Source of the DNA: Actinorhabdospora filicis
Lineage (GTDB): Bacteria > Actinomycetota > Actinomycetes > Mycobacteriales > Micromonosporaceae
Assembly: GCF_030269765.1 (NCBI RefSeq)
Contig: NZ_BSTX01000002.1
Span: 963,379-1,027,378, forward strand
Reading direction: 5' to 3'
DNA length: 64,000 nucleotides
In this document: positions 8,292 through 17,926 of the stretch, piece by piece
Numbering within the stretch: the stretch's first letter is position 1
How the letters are laid out: each line of letters opens with the position of its first letter
Translations under genes and position numbers: made by a program
Notes under the pieces: model-generated
Database searches by the model: none
What the model saw: only the letters and a program-made list of their open reading frames with translations
Told to the model about the DNA's origin: nothing

Positions 8292-10973
8292 TCAGTCCCA
8301 GCTCAGCCGCAACGCCGTCGTCACGTCCAGCGGCGACATCCCGCGCCGCGCCGCCAGGATCAGCTCCGCCTCGGTCCCGCGCGTGTACAGCGCCGCCGTC
8401 TCGCTCACCCACCGCCGCCAGGCGCGCGCGAACGCGTCGGCGTGCTTGCGGCGGGCCAGCACCGACGGCACCGCGTGATGGACCACCGGGAACGGCTCGC
8501 GCCGCCGCGACGGCCAGTGCCGCGCCAGCGCCGCCACACCCCGCCCGGGATCGCCGACCACCCGCCGCTCGATCAGATAGCGCGGATCGGCGGCGGGGGA
8601 GACCACCTCGTCGAAGGCGCGCGCGAAGACCGCCGACTCCTCGGTGGACACCTCCCGCAGCCGCACCCGCCACGCTCCGAGCTCGTCGGGCTCCAGCTCC
8701 ACCGCCTCCGCCCCGCGCGAGACCAGCCCGCATTCGCGCAGCGCCTCGGCCGTCGCCCGCGCCAGTGGACCCAGGTCGTGCGCGGCCAGGGCCGCCTCCC
8801 GCAGCAGCCGCGCGGTCCGCCGCGCCGAGCGGACGTCGGCGTACAGCGCGATCCCGGCCACGCCCGCCACCAGCGCGCCCGGCACCGGCGCGCCGATCGC
8901 GAAGGCCGCCGCCGACAGCACCGCCGCCCCCGGCGCCGCCCAGCCGCCACCGGACCGTCCCGGCGGCACCGGACCCGGCACCCACACCGGCGGCGCCGAC
9001 ACCGAAGGCCGCGCCAGGCCGCCGACCACACGGACGGTGTGGGCGACGCGGTCGCGATAGGGCTCGCCCACGCGCCACAGCGCGCGGGTCCGGTCCCGCT
9101 GCGCGCCCCTGGCGGCCATGGCCGCGTTGAACGCCGCGAAGGACGCCGCCTCCGGCGGCCCGAACGGCGACAGCCCGGCGTCGACGTGCGGGACGCCCGA
9201 CAGCACCGCCCCCTCGGCGGTCACCCCGAAGTGCCCGTCGTGCTTGCGCACGAAGCGCCGGTAGTCGGCCGACCCCTTGGGATGCCGCTCCTCGACGCAG
9301 ACCACCGACCAGGTGTGCGCGACCTTCCCCGGACGCTCCGGATCGAGCCGCAGCGCGCGCCCGCGCAACTGGACGACGGCCGTCCCGGTGGTCGCCTCGG
9401 TCAGGTCGACCAGCGTGTTGACCCCGGCGGCGTCCCAGCCCTCGCCGAGCATCGCCCGCGTCCCGACCAGCACCCGCGCGCGTCCCGCGAGGAAGAACCG
9501 GGTGGCCAGCGGCGTCCAGCGCCGCGCGCTCCACGGGCCGGTCACCGCCGCGAGCCCGGCGCCGAGCTCCTCCAGCCGCAGCCCGGGAACACCCGCGTAG
9601 GCCAGGAACTCCGCCGCGAGCGCCACCGGCGCGGCCAGCGTCCGCCCGGTGACCAGCATCGGCCGCGCCCACGGCAGGTCCGCCAGCCGCCGCAGCGCCA
9701 GCCGCGCCGAACCGGCGTCCTCGTCCAGGACCCCCACCAGCCGCGACGGCAGCGTCGCCGTCGCCCGCTCGTGATCGCAGACCACCACCGCGCGCAGGTC
9801 CGCCCCCAGAGCGGCGTGCTCCACGGCCAGGATGTCGCGCACCGCCTCGATCTTGGCGGCGCTGCGCGCGATGACCCGGTCCACCGGCGAGCGCCCGCCC
9901 CGGACCCCCTGCGCGGTCACCTGGTAGCCCAGCCCCGGCAGGACCCGCCGGATCGCGTCATGGGCGTGCGCGTCACGCGGGTCGGCGCTGCCGCGCAGAA
10001 CCCGCCGGACGAAGGGATGCAGCAGCCGCATCCAGTCCTCGGCATCCGGTTCGCGCCGGTGCGCCTCACCGGGCCGCGCGCCCTCCGGCAGCGCCAGCAG
10101 GCCCGCGTGATGGAACCGCAGCACCGCGTCGGCCTCCTCGGGCCGCTCGCGCGCGAACCGCGCCCACGGCACCGCCGGGCCGTCACCGCCGGTGTGCGAG
10201 CGCCGCACCGCGTAGGCGTCCAGCCAGGCCAAAAACGGCGTGGACGCGAAACCCGGGTCGAGCAGATCGGCGGTCAGCTCGGCGAAGCGGTCCGACTGCG
10301 CGCCCAGCCACGCCCGCTCGCGCTCGGTGGGCGCCGTCAGCCACGCCAGCTCGGCGTAGGGCGCCAGCAGCCCGGCGCGCACCGCCGCCGGGATCGACGG
10401 CCCGGTGACCAGCTCCCCGAACAGATCGGCGACGAGCTCGCCCTCGGCGCGGGTGAGCGCCGACGGGGGAGTGGCGGTCAGCCCGATGACGATCGCGTCG
10501 GGCAGCAGCGCCAGGACCTCCGAGAGCAGCTCGCCCCACACGTCCAGCAGGTGGTGGCATTCGTCGAGGACGAGGGTGACCGGGCGTGCGGCGAGCGCGG
10601 CGATCAGCTCCCGCCCGCTCTCGCGCAGCCGCTCCACGTGCGGGACGCGCCCGCCGTCGTCATCGACCTCGGCGTCGGGATCGAAGCTGGCCAGGGCCTG
10701 GTAGGTGAGGGCGGTGAACGCCGCCGACAGGTCGCGCCCGGCCGAGCCGGGCGTCCCGGTGGCGCGCTCCCATTCGGCCAGCCACTGGCCCTGGATGGCG
10801 CTGTTGGGGCCGAAGGCGACCACGGGCCGCCCCAGCGCTTGCGCGGCGGTGACCCCGATGAGGGTCTTGCCGGACCCCGGTGGCATGACCACCCAGGCCC
10901 GGCGGTGCCCGGCGGCGAAGAGGCGGTCCAGGTCGGCCAGGACCGCCTTCTGGTGCGGGCGGGGGACGATCAC
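8292..10973 (-). CDS. DEAD/DEAH-box superfamily 2 helicase-like protein
   Basis: 893-residue SF2 ATPase. It opens with PRPHQKAVLADLDRLF (Q-motif-like) and has Walker A MPPGSGKT, the DECH box in LVLDECHH, motif III TATP and motif VI QLRGRALRLDP. The C-terminal 350 residues are not a known domain to me; they include an Ala/Gly-rich hydrophobic stretch of about 40 residues near the middle of that part (AAAFAIGAPVPGALVAGVAG) that could be one or two membrane helices or an amphipathic core. The GTG start overlaps the stop of the methyltransferase gene (GTGA), so the pair is translationally coupled. It could act in nucleic-acid remodelling or defence; the role is open. Confidence 0.85.
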   Translation of the reverse strand: MIVPRPHQKAVLADLDRLFAAGHRRAWVVMPPGSGKTLIGVTAAQALGRPVVAFGPNSAIQGQWLAEWERATGTPGSAGRDLSAAFTALTYQALASFDPDAEVDDDGGRVPHVERLRESGRELIAALAARPVTLVLDECHHLLDVWGELLSEVLALLPDAIVIGLTATPPSALTRAEGELVADLFGELVTGPSIPAAVRAGLLAPYAELAWLTAPTERERAWLGAQSDRFAELTADLLDPGFASTPFLAWLDAYAVRRSHTGGDGPAVPWARFARERPEEADAVLRFHHAGLLALPEGARPGEAHRREPDAEDWMRLLHPFVRRVLRGSADPRDAHAHDAIRRVLPGLGYQVTAQGVRGGRSPVDRVIARSAAKIEAVRDILAVEHAALGADLRAVVVCDHERATATLPSRLVGVLDEDAGSARLALRRLADLPWARPMLVTGRTLAAPVALAAEFLAYAGVPGLRLEELGAGLAAVTGPWSARRWTPLATRFFLAGRARVLVGTRAMLGEGWDAAGVNTLVDLTEATTGTAVVQLRGRALRLDPERPGKVAHTWSVVCVEERHPKGSADYRRFVRKHDGHFGVTAEGAVLSGVPHVDAGLSPFGPPEAASFAAFNAAMAARGAQRDRTRALWRVGEPYRDRVAHTVRVVGGLARPSVSAPPVWVPGPVPPGRSGGGWAAPGAAVLSAAAFAIGAPVPGALVAGVAGIALYADVRSARRTARLLREAALAAHDLGPLARATAEALRECGLVSRGAEAVELEPDELGAWRVRLREVSTEESAVFARAFDEVVSPAADPRYLIERRVVGDPGRGVAALARHWPSRRREPFPVVHHAVPSVLARRKHADAFARAWRRWVSETAALYTRGTEAELILAARRGMSPLDVTTALRLSWD

Positions 10974-11830
10974 CCCGGCCGGCGCCCGAGGTGGAGGGTG
11001 CGGGCGTCGAGGTTGTACACGTCGGCGCGGTTGCCCAGCCACAGCTCGTCGTCGGCGTTCAGCAGCCGGTCCCAGACCTCGACGTCCTCCGGCGGCAGGA
11101 ACTCCCGGTTCCAGTCGACCTGGCGGATCAGCGTGCCCAGGACCCGCGCGAGGTCGACCTCCGACAGTGGCGCGGGCTTGTCGGTGAGGATGGTCCGGCT
11201 GGTGACCTCGGTGAGCCCGGCGTGCCGCAGCGCCACCGGCCAGCCGTAGCGCATCCGCACGTGGTGGTCGATGCCCGCCATTCGCCGGTACTTGGCGACC
11301 GCCAGGCCCTCCTCCAGGCCCGGGCGTCCCACGCCCAGGTCGTAGGGCAGGTAGCGCGGGGAGAGCCCGCCCTCGACGAGGACGAGCCGCCCGCCCGGCT
11401 TCAGCAGCGAGGCGAGGGTGTCGACGGCGGCCTGCCCGTCCTGGGCGTGGTGGACGGAGTGGGCGCACCAGATCAGGTCGGCCGGGCCGCCGATGGCCGC
11501 CAGCAGCTTCTCCGCGCCGTCCTCGAACAGGCCGGTGGCGAACTCCACGTCCGGCAGGTGCGCGGCGGCCTCGGCGAAGGTCCCGGCCTCCTTGTCGACG
11601 GCCACCACACGCGTGCCCGGACCCGAGGCGGTGCGCATCGCGTGCGCCATGCCCGCGCCGCCGCAGGCGAAGTCGACGACGAGGGTGTCGTCCGGCGTGA
11701 GGACCAGCGCGGCGGCCTCGTCGTAGAAGTCGGCGTTGGCCTGGGCCGACTCCAGCAGGCGCGCGGCCTCGGCGGCCCAGTCGATGGGCTGCTGCTCGTG
11801 GTGCTCATGGGGTTGGTGCTGGTGGGTCAT
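10970..11830 (-). CDS. Class I SAM-dependent methyltransferase
   Basis: 286-residue Rossmann-fold methyltransferase. A His-rich N-terminus (THQHQPHEHHEQQ) could bind a metal ion. Motif I is VVDFACGGAGMAHAM, where the usual GxGxG is replaced by ACGGAG. It continues with the acidic strand VVAVDKEA and motif IV DLIWCAHSVHH, then LKPGGRLVLVEGG. This resembles small-molecule or lipid methyltransferases of the UbiE type. The ATG is preceded by GAGGAGCC. Coupling to the downstream helicase is unusual for such an enzyme and may be only transcriptional convenience. Confidence 0.85.
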   Translation of the reverse strand: MTHQHQPHEHHEQQPIDWAAEAARLLESAQANADFYDEAAALVLTPDDTLVVDFACGGAGMAHAMRTASGPGTRVVAVDKEAGTFAEAAAHLPDVEFATGLFEDGAEKLLAAIGGPADLIWCAHSVHHAQDGQAAVDTLASLLKPGGRLVLVEGGLSPRYLPYDLGVGRPGLEEGLAVAKYRRMAGIDHHVRMRYGWPVALRHAGLTEVTSRTILTDKPAPLSEVDLARVLGTLIRQVDWNREFLPPEDVEVWDRLLNADDELWLGNRADVYNLDARTLHLGRRPG

Positions 11831-11996
11831 CGGGCTCCTCGTCAGTGGGTGCGGCGAGCCTATCGAGTCGCGCCCACGTACGCCCCGCACCGGCCCGGAG
11901 TTTCGCCGCCCCCACCGCCCCGCTACCCATCGGTAAGGCCATGATGGGCGGGTGGTCCTTTCGGACGAGTCCACAATGGGGCCTTGACGGGGCCGG

Positions 11997-12002
11997 TAGC
12001 GT
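11997..12002 (+). promoter_or_regulatory. Leaderless-type -10 (TAGCGT) for the T7SS pair
   Basis: TAGCGT ends 6 nt before the ATG at 12009, and no Shine-Dalgarno precedes the ATG. Transcription would start at or next to the start codon, so a leaderless mRNA is expected. Confidence 0.5.
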
Positions 12003-12008
12003 GGCCGG

Positions 12009-12335
12009 ATGTCAGAGACACGCGCTGATCCGGTGGAACTCGCGGTTTTGTCCCGCGACAGTCTGAACCTCGCCAAAGGCCTGCGGACGGCCTTGTCGGC
12101 CGCCCGCGCGGCGACGATGATCAAGGCCGCGGCATTCGGGAACGCCGAGGGAGCGGAGGCCTTCGGCGAAGCCCACGAGAAAGCCCGGACGGGAGCCGGT
12201 ACGGCCTTCGAGAACCTCGCCGAGGTCTGCGAAGGCGACACCGACCGTCTCCTGCGGATCGCCTTCTCCTATCGGCAGACCGACCTGGAGCAGGCCCTGA
12301 ACCTCCACCTGGCCGGACGAGAGGGGAAGCCGTGA
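12009..12335 (+). CDS. EspC/WXG-like type VII secretion-associated small protein
   Basis: 108-residue, mainly helical protein. An FGNAEGAEAF motif sits in the middle and RIAFSYRQTDLEQALN at the end, resembling the AxxYxxxD ending of EspC-type ESX secretion-associated proteins. No signal peptide is seen. It overlaps the next gene by 4 nt (GTGA), so it is coupled to a large WXG/RTX/metallopeptidase protein and is probably its secretion partner or chaperone. No ESX machinery gene (EccC, EccD) lies in the window. The family assignment is by motif resemblance only. Confidence 0.6.
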   Translation: MSETRADPVELAVLSRDSLNLAKGLRTALSAARAATMIKAAAFGNAEGAEAFGEAHEKARTGAGTAFENLAEVCEGDTDRLLRIAFSYRQTDLEQALNLHLAGREGKP

Positions 12336-14266
12336 CCGATCTCCAGAAGCCGATCAACGTCGACCGGACCTGGTGGAACCTGCGCGCCGACCCCGGCCAC
12401 CTCGAAACCGTCGCCACCGCCTGGGAGACCCTCGGCGGATCGGCGACCAGGGCGGCCACCGGCCTCACCGCCGCCGCGAAAAGGGTCGTCGACGGGAAGT
12501 GGAGGGGCGACGCCCGCGACGGCTACGCCTCGCACGTGGCGAAACTGACCGGCTCCCTGGACGACGTGGAGCCCGAGACGAAGAAGGTCGCGAAGGCACT
12601 GCGCGACACCGCCGGCGAGCTGCGCGCCGTCCAGGGCCGCCTCACCCAGGACGAGAGCGCCCTCATGGCGGCGGTCCCCAACACCGCCGACGCCACCACG
12701 ATCCACTTCAAACCCACCACGGCCGAGCAGACGGCACAGGTCACCGCCGCCGTCGCCACCGCCCGCCGCGAACGCGAGGCACTCAAGGGCAGGCTCACCG
12801 GATTCGCCGGTGAGCTGCCCGCGGAAGGGGCCTGGACGGACATCTCCAAGGGCTGGGACGCGCTCGCCGACGGTGGGCCCAGTCCCTACCCGCTGCCGCC
12901 CGAGGCGACGCGCCCGGGCCTGACCCTCGACCTCCCCGACGGCTCACACGTCGTCAACGGCACCACCGGCGACGACAAGATGTCGGTGGGCACCGACGCG
13001 CACGGAAACGTGGTGGTCACGGTCAACGGGGTCACCACCACCTACCCGCCCGGCACCCCGATCACCCTGCGCGGGGGAGCCGGGAACGACGTCATCGGCG
13101 TGGGCGGCGACGCCCCGGCCACCGTCCTGGCCGGTGACGGCGGCGACGTGATCGGCATCGGAGCGAAGGGAAACCACACCGTCATCGGCGGAAACGGCGA
13201 CGACACCGTCACCGCCACCACGACCGCCACCGGGAACTCCTACATCTCCACCAACTCCGGCAACGACACCGTCACCGCGGGAAAAGGCGACGACACCATC
13301 GCCACCGGGAGCGGGGCCGACCGCGTCCGCGCCGGGGCCGGGAACGACGCGGTCTCCGGAGGCGCCGGGGACGACTACATCGACGGCCAGGACGGAAACG
13401 ACGTCCTGGACGGCGGCGCGGGCGACGACATCGTCTACGGACTCAACGGCGACGACCACGCCGACGGCGGCGACGGCCGCGACTACGTCGAGGGCGGCAA
13501 GGGCTCCGACGTCGTGAACGGAGGCGGCGGCAACGACGTCGTCTCCGGCGGCCAGGGCGACGACCAGGTCGGCGGCGGAAGCGGCAACGACGTCCTCTAC
13601 GCCGGGCGCGGCTCCGACGACGTCGACGGCGGCGCCGGAACCGACCGGGCCTACGTGGAGAAGGACGACCGGATGACCCCGGGCGTGGAGAAGCACCAGG
13701 TCGTGGAGATACCCGACACCTCGTTCATCCAGATCAAGGGCAGCCCCGACTTCCAGGAGCGGGTGCGCGCCGACCTCGACCTGTTCGCCTCCTCACCGAC
13801 CGGGCGGAAGATGATCGAGGAACTCGGCCGGGCCGTGGCCGACTCGCACGGCGACCGAGCCGTCGGCGAGCGCGAGATCGTCATCAACCAGACCCCCGAC
13901 GCCAACGGCTACGCCAATTCCTGGCTGATGAGCATGAGCGACGTCAACATCGACTACAACCCCGAGTACACCTCGAACGGCTCGAAGCCGCCCTCGACGG
14001 TGCTGTACCACGAGCTCGGGCACGCCTACGACTTCCTCAAGGGCACCACCGAGTGGGGCACCTACGACGGAGACGACATCACCGACAAGGGGAAGGTCCC
14101 CTCATTCGAGCGGCAGGCCGCGGGCCTGCCCATCGTCACAGATCCCCCGGGCGATGCCACGCCCCCCAGTGAGGGCATCGACCCCGATCATCCCATCGAG
14201 TACACCGAGAACGGGCTGCGCCGGGAGTTCGAGCACTGGGGAGAGCGGCAGCACTACGACGACTGA
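12332..14266 (+). CDS. WXG-like - RTX - M91-type metallopeptidase protein (putative secreted effector/toxin)
   Basis: 644-residue three-part protein. Residues 1-160 are helical with a WRGDARDGY turn at about 54, a W-x-G signature of type VII secretion substrates. Residues about 247-443 hold many nonapeptide calcium-binding repeats of the GGxGxDxxx type (for example GGAGDDYIDGQDGNDVLDGG). The C-terminal 100 residues carry HELGHAYDF at about 560, a zinc metallopeptidase motif, and end with ENGLRREFEHWG, resembling the M91 (NleD-like) effector family. There is no classical signal peptide. It is coupled to an EspC-like gene. The last 13 nt overlap the convergent sulfatase gene. Exported protease toxin or cell-surface protease are both possible; no immunity gene is evident. 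Confidence 0.8.
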   Translation: MTDLQKPINVDRTWWNLRADPGHLETVATAWETLGGSATRAATGLTAAAKRVVDGKWRGDARDGYASHVAKLTGSLDDVEPETKKVAKALRDTAGELRAVQGRLTQDESALMAAVPNTADATTIHFKPTTAEQTAQVTAAVATARREREALKGRLTGFAGELPAEGAWTDISKGWDALADGGPSPYPLPPEATRPGLTLDLPDGSHVVNGTTGDDKMSVGTDAHGNVVVTVNGVTTTYPPGTPITLRGGAGNDVIGVGGDAPATVLAGDGGDVIGIGAKGNHTVIGGNGDDTVTATTTATGNSYISTNSGNDTVTAGKGDDTIATGSGADRVRAGAGNDAVSGGAGDDYIDGQDGNDVLDGGAGDDIVYGLNGDDHADGGDGRDYVEGGKGSDVVNGGGGNDVVSGGQGDDQVGGGSGNDVLYAGRGSDDVDGGAGTDRAYVEKDDRMTPGVEKHQVVEIPDTSFIQIKGSPDFQERVRADLDLFASSPTGRKMIEELGRAVADSHGDRAVGEREIVINQTPDANGYANSWLMSMSDVNIDYNPEYTSNGSKPPSTVLYHELGHAYDFLKGTTEWGTYDGDDITDKGKVPSFERQAAGLPIVTDPPGDATPPSEGIDPDHPIEYTENGLRREFEHWGERQHYDD

Positions 14267-15651
14267 CCCGCGCCGACCTCGTCGCGCCAGCGCTCCCACT
14301 CCGCGCGCAGCCGCGCGGCGACCCCGGGCAGCTCCGCCGACAGGTCGCGGGTCTCGCCCGGGTCGGCGGCCAGGTCGAACAGGGCCGTGCCGTCCCCGAC
14401 GGCGGTGTGCTCCACCTGCGCGATGGCCCGCGCGGTGGGGTCGCCGCCGTCGGCGTGGCGCAGCTTGTAGCGCGCGTCGCGGACCGCCCACTGGAACCCG
14501 CAGTCCCAGTACAGCGCCTCGTGCGGGCTGCCCGCCTCACCGCGCCAGTGCGCGAGCTGGTCGCGCCCGTCGAAGCCGTCCCACGCGCCGCCAGCCGCCG
14601 CCAGCGCCGTCGGCGCCAGGTCGAGGGCGCTGACCAGGCCGTCCCGGTCCACACCGGACGGCAGCCCCCCACCGGGCCAGCGCGCGATCATCGGGACGCG
14701 CACCCCGCCCTCCCAGAGGGTGTACTTCGAGCCCGACAGGGGCGCGTTGTCGCCGTAGTTGCAGGCCGAGCCGCCGTTGTCGGTGAGGTAGACGACCAGG
14801 GTGTTCTCGGCCAGCCCCCGCTCGTCGAGCAGGTCCAGGAGCTTGCCGATCTCGGCGTCCATCAGCTCCAGCTGCGCCAGGTAGTACTCCCGGCCGTGCT
14901 CCAGGTGCGGCGAGATCGCGCCGTCGTACCAGTCGAGGTAGTCGGAGACGTCGTCGTCCCAGTCGGCCCGCCGGGGCAGGCCGCGCGCGGCGAGTTCCTC
15001 GTCGGGCAGCTGCCAGGTGAAGTTGTGCACGGCGTTGAACGCCAGCTGCAGGAAGAACGGCTCCCCGGCGTGCCGGGTGACGAAGTCACGCGCCCGCCGC
15101 CCCAGCTCCCAGGTCAGGAAGCCCTCCAGCTCGGCCTCCTCGCCGTTCTCACGCAGCGGCAGCACACCCATCCGCCACGCCGCCTCCGGCCCGTACTCGT
15201 CCACGGCGGCCGAGGAGTGCCGCAGGTAATTGAGCCGCCCCTGCTGCATCCCCGCCAGCCCGTAGAAGGACTCGCCGAACCCGTGATTCTCCGGGCACGC
15301 CCGGTCCCCGGGCCGCTCCGGCCCATAATGGACCTTCCCGAAGTAGCCCGTGGCGTACCCCTCGCCGCGCATCAGCTCGGCGACCGTCGGCATCCCCTCC
15401 GGCGCGAACGCCGCGTCGTCGAACCACCGCACACCCCACCGACGCTGATGCGCCCCCGTCACCAGCCCCGCCCGCGACGGCGAGCAGATCGGCGCCGAGA
15501 CGTAGGCCTCGGTGCACGACACGCCCTCCCCGGCCAGCCGATCCAGCGCCGGCGTCGAGACGTCATCGCGCACCCCCAGCCGCGACCGGTCGGCGTAACC
15601 GTGATCGTCGGACACGATCCAGATGACATTGGGACGCCGCGGGCTGCTCAT
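14254..15651 (-). CDS. Type I (formylglycine) sulfatase
   Basis: 465-residue alkaline-phosphatase-superfamily enzyme hydrolysing sulfate esters. The N-terminus RRPNVIWIVSDDHGY supplies metal-binding Asp residues. CSPSRAGLVTG near residue 57 is the CxPSR motif whose Cys is converted to formylglycine. YFGKVHYG and the later LVVYLTDNGG are further family blocks. The start at 15651 is the ATG before SSPRRPNVIW. No signal peptide is seen, so it is probably cytoplasmic. No formylglycine-generating enzyme gene lies in the window. The natural substrate is unknown. Confidence 0.92.
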   Translation of the reverse strand: MSSPRRPNVIWIVSDDHGYADRSRLGVRDDVSTPALDRLAGEGVSCTEAYVSAPICSPSRAGLVTGAHQRRWGVRWFDDAAFAPEGMPTVAELMRGEGYATGYFGKVHYGPERPGDRACPENHGFGESFYGLAGMQQGRLNYLRHSSAAVDEYGPEAAWRMGVLPLRENGEEAELEGFLTWELGRRARDFVTRHAGEPFFLQLAFNAVHNFTWQLPDEELAARGLPRRADWDDDVSDYLDWYDGAISPHLEHGREYYLAQLELMDAEIGKLLDLLDERGLAENTLVVYLTDNGGSACNYGDNAPLSGSKYTLWEGGVRVPMIARWPGGGLPSGVDRDGLVSALDLAPTALAAAGGAWDGFDGRDQLAHWRGEAGSPHEALYWDCGFQWAVRDARYKLRHADGGDPTARAIAQVEHTAVGDGTALFDLAADPGETRDLSAELPGVAARLRAEWERWRDEVGAGQSS

Positions 15652-15796
15652 GGACGGACACGATACGACGGGATCGAACGGAAAGCCACGCTTAAGTGAA
15701 GAGTTCTCATGGGTGACTAGAATCTCGCGCACGGGGTGATCGGGCTCTGGAACGGGGCCATCGAAGTGACACCTCGCCGACTGCTGAGGGGGCGGT

Positions 15797-17743
15797 GTGG
15801 CAAAGCAGGTCAAGGTGCCCGATGGTGCGACCCAGCACTTGATTCGTCAGGCGTATGAGGCGGGAGGTGAGTACCAGTGGGCTCGGGAGGCATGGAAGAA
15901 CTCTCAAGAGAGCAACGCCTCGCGCATCGAGTTCGGTATCGAGACTCAGGCCGCCGCCAAGTCGGGTGTGCTGCGACGGGTGATCCTCGATAACGGCGAT
16001 GGCATGGCCCGAGACGTCATGCCGGAGTTCTTGACGACCTTCGGCGGCGGTGGGAAGACGATCGGTCTGGGCGAGAACTTCGGTCAGGGCTTCAAGTCCT
16101 CCGTCCTACCGTGGAACCCGTACGGCGTCGTGGTGATCAGCTACACCGAGGATTCACCTGATGGCGCGATGCTCTGGATCGAACGTGACCGGCGGGGCGA
16201 CTACGTTCTGAAGGAGTTCGTAGACGAGGACGGGAGCTGGGACGATGTCGTCCCGCCCTACTTCGACGAGGAGCACGGATGTGACTGGGCGAAGATCCGG
16301 CCCGATTGGATGACCACGGGAACGATCATCGTCCTCCTGGGGGCATCACGTGACAGCAGTACCGTGGACGGCGATCCCGACAAGAAGGAGACACTGCGCG
16401 GTGTCGTGAGGTACCTGAACGAGCGCCTCCTGTCGATACCAGCCGGTCCACGCGGCCCGATCGACACCAAGGTCACCTACCTTGAGACCGTCAAGTCGCG
16501 AACACGCCGAGAAACACAGGACAAGACCATCGAGCTACCCGATGGAACCACCGTCGCACTGCATCAGCGGAAGGTGAGCGGTCTGGAACACTACATTCCG
16601 GACCAGGCCCTGCGAGGATCGGTGGTCGTGGACCGACACGGCACCCGTGTCGATTGGTACTACGTCCCAGAGCCAGAGGCGGCGGTCGGAGGTTCGGCGG
16701 ACTACATCACCCAGCGTCCGGTCGTCACGGTGGCCTACAAGGGCGAGGCCTACCACACGGACAGCGGCAAATATCGCTTCCGCCGCTTCGGCGTGAGCGA
16801 TGAGCTGGTCCGCCGCACATGGTTGATCATCCATCCTCCGGTCTACAAAGAGAGCCACCCGACAAATTGGGGTGTGCTGCCGCAGGCATCCAGGAACATG
16901 CTCATCTCCAAGGGAGGCGGGGCACTTCCCTGGGACGAATGGGGAGACGCGTTCTACGCCAACTTCCCACCAGAACTGGCCGACGCCCGGGACCGGGCAC
17001 GCCAGAGCGAAGGCATCGCCGACACCGCTTCCATGGCGAAGAATCTGGGGCGCATCCTGGACCAGTACAACCACCGGTTCGCGGCTTCTCGCGTACTCGC
17101 CTCCAGCAGAGGGAAGGTCCAGGGGACCCCGCTCGATGCCGACGCCGTCGACGACACCAAGGGGCCAGAACAGGGTCAGGTCCGTGGCAGAGGTCCTCGG
17201 AGCGCGGAGCAGGGTAGTTCCGGCAACGGGGCTCGCCCCATCGCACCCGGAGCGAACGGGACGGCTCGGGGTGTCTCCGGAACGATCAAATCGGGCTTCC
17301 CCGCCTACCAATGGAAGGCCTTCGATGAGGATGAGGCCAAATATCTCGCGAGATATGACGAGAAGGATCGGCTCCCGGTCGATGACGGGACGGAGTACCG
17401 CGGCGTCGTCTGGCTCAACATCGCTCACCCCGTTTTCGCGACCATCCTCGACTACTGGACGAAAGAGCACGCTCCGATGGAGGACGAAGCCCAGGTCATG
17501 GAGGTCGTGAAGGGCGTGTACGGAGAGGAGGCCGTGGCGCGCGTCCTCCATGTCCAACGTCTCAACGGCACGACGGTAGCTCAGGGTGAGGATGGAAAGC
17601 CGATCGTGATGGGAAAACACGATGTCGCGAGCCTTCTGACCCCAGAGGTGATGACGGGAGGGCTGTTGGGCCTGGTGAACGTAGAGCAGCGGATCTCCAA
17701 GCGGCTCAGCGCGCGTTTCGGGCGGCGAGGGCGAAGCGTTTGA
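15797..17743 (+). CDS. GHKL ATPase, MORC/MutL/Hsp90-like, of an R-M cassette
   Basis: 648-residue protein with an N-terminal GHKL ATP-binding fold: IEFGIETQAAAKSG is the N-box region, ILDNGDGMARDV the DxGxG motif, and GLGENFGQGFKSS the glycine-rich ATP lid. The middle and C-terminal parts are unassigned; a linker near 440-500 is Gly/Ser-rich and the end is basic (RRGRSV). Start is GTG with AGGGGG upstream. It precedes by 183 nt a cytosine methyltransferase and a NaeI-family endonuclease on the same strand. Bacterial MORC-type ATPases have been proposed as partners in restriction-modification operons, which fits. Third codon positions look less GC-rich than in the flanking genes, a sign of transfer. 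Confidence 0.75.
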   Translation: MAKQVKVPDGATQHLIRQAYEAGGEYQWAREAWKNSQESNASRIEFGIETQAAAKSGVLRRVILDNGDGMARDVMPEFLTTFGGGGKTIGLGENFGQGFKSSVLPWNPYGVVVISYTEDSPDGAMLWIERDRRGDYVLKEFVDEDGSWDDVVPPYFDEEHGCDWAKIRPDWMTTGTIIVLLGASRDSSTVDGDPDKKETLRGVVRYLNERLLSIPAGPRGPIDTKVTYLETVKSRTRRETQDKTIELPDGTTVALHQRKVSGLEHYIPDQALRGSVVVDRHGTRVDWYYVPEPEAAVGGSADYITQRPVVTVAYKGEAYHTDSGKYRFRRFGVSDELVRRTWLIIHPPVYKESHPTNWGVLPQASRNMLISKGGGALPWDEWGDAFYANFPPELADARDRARQSEGIADTASMAKNLGRILDQYNHRFAASRVLASSRGKVQGTPLDADAVDDTKGPEQGQVRGRGPRSAEQGSSGNGARPIAPGANGTARGVSGTIKSGFPAYQWKAFDEDEAKYLARYDEKDRLPVDDGTEYRGVVWLNIAHPVFATILDYWTKEHAPMEDEAQVMEVVKGVYGEEAVARVLHVQRLNGTTVAQGEDGKPIVMGKHDVASLLTPEVMTGGLLGLVNVEQRISKRLSARFGRRGRSV

Positions 17744-17912
17744 GGGAAGCAGATCGAGCGATTGAGATGAAAGATCCACATCTCGGTCCGTACTCGCCTG
17801 TCCTCCTGTACTGGGCAACGCCACGGAGCCGATGATGGGAGGGACCTTCCGGGGCCGCGCGGCGGTGAGCCGCCGCGCCGACGGGCTCCTGGGAGGGGAC
17901 GACGGAACCTTA

Positions 17913-17918
17913 TAGAAT
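17913..17918 (+). promoter_or_regulatory. Possible -10 (TAGAAT) for the methyltransferase gene
   Basis: TAGAAT, 5 of 6 matches to TATAAT, ends 8 nt before the ATG at 17927. There is no Shine-Dalgarno. A separate, nearly leaderless transcript for the methyltransferase would let modification precede restriction. Confidence 0.45.
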
Positions 17919-17926
17919 CCGGCCTC

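Noticed and set aside
13069..13660. Tandem repeat or CRISPR-like pattern
   Set aside because: The periodic signal is the codon-level trace of RTX nonapeptides inside a coding frame; units diverge and there are no spacers.
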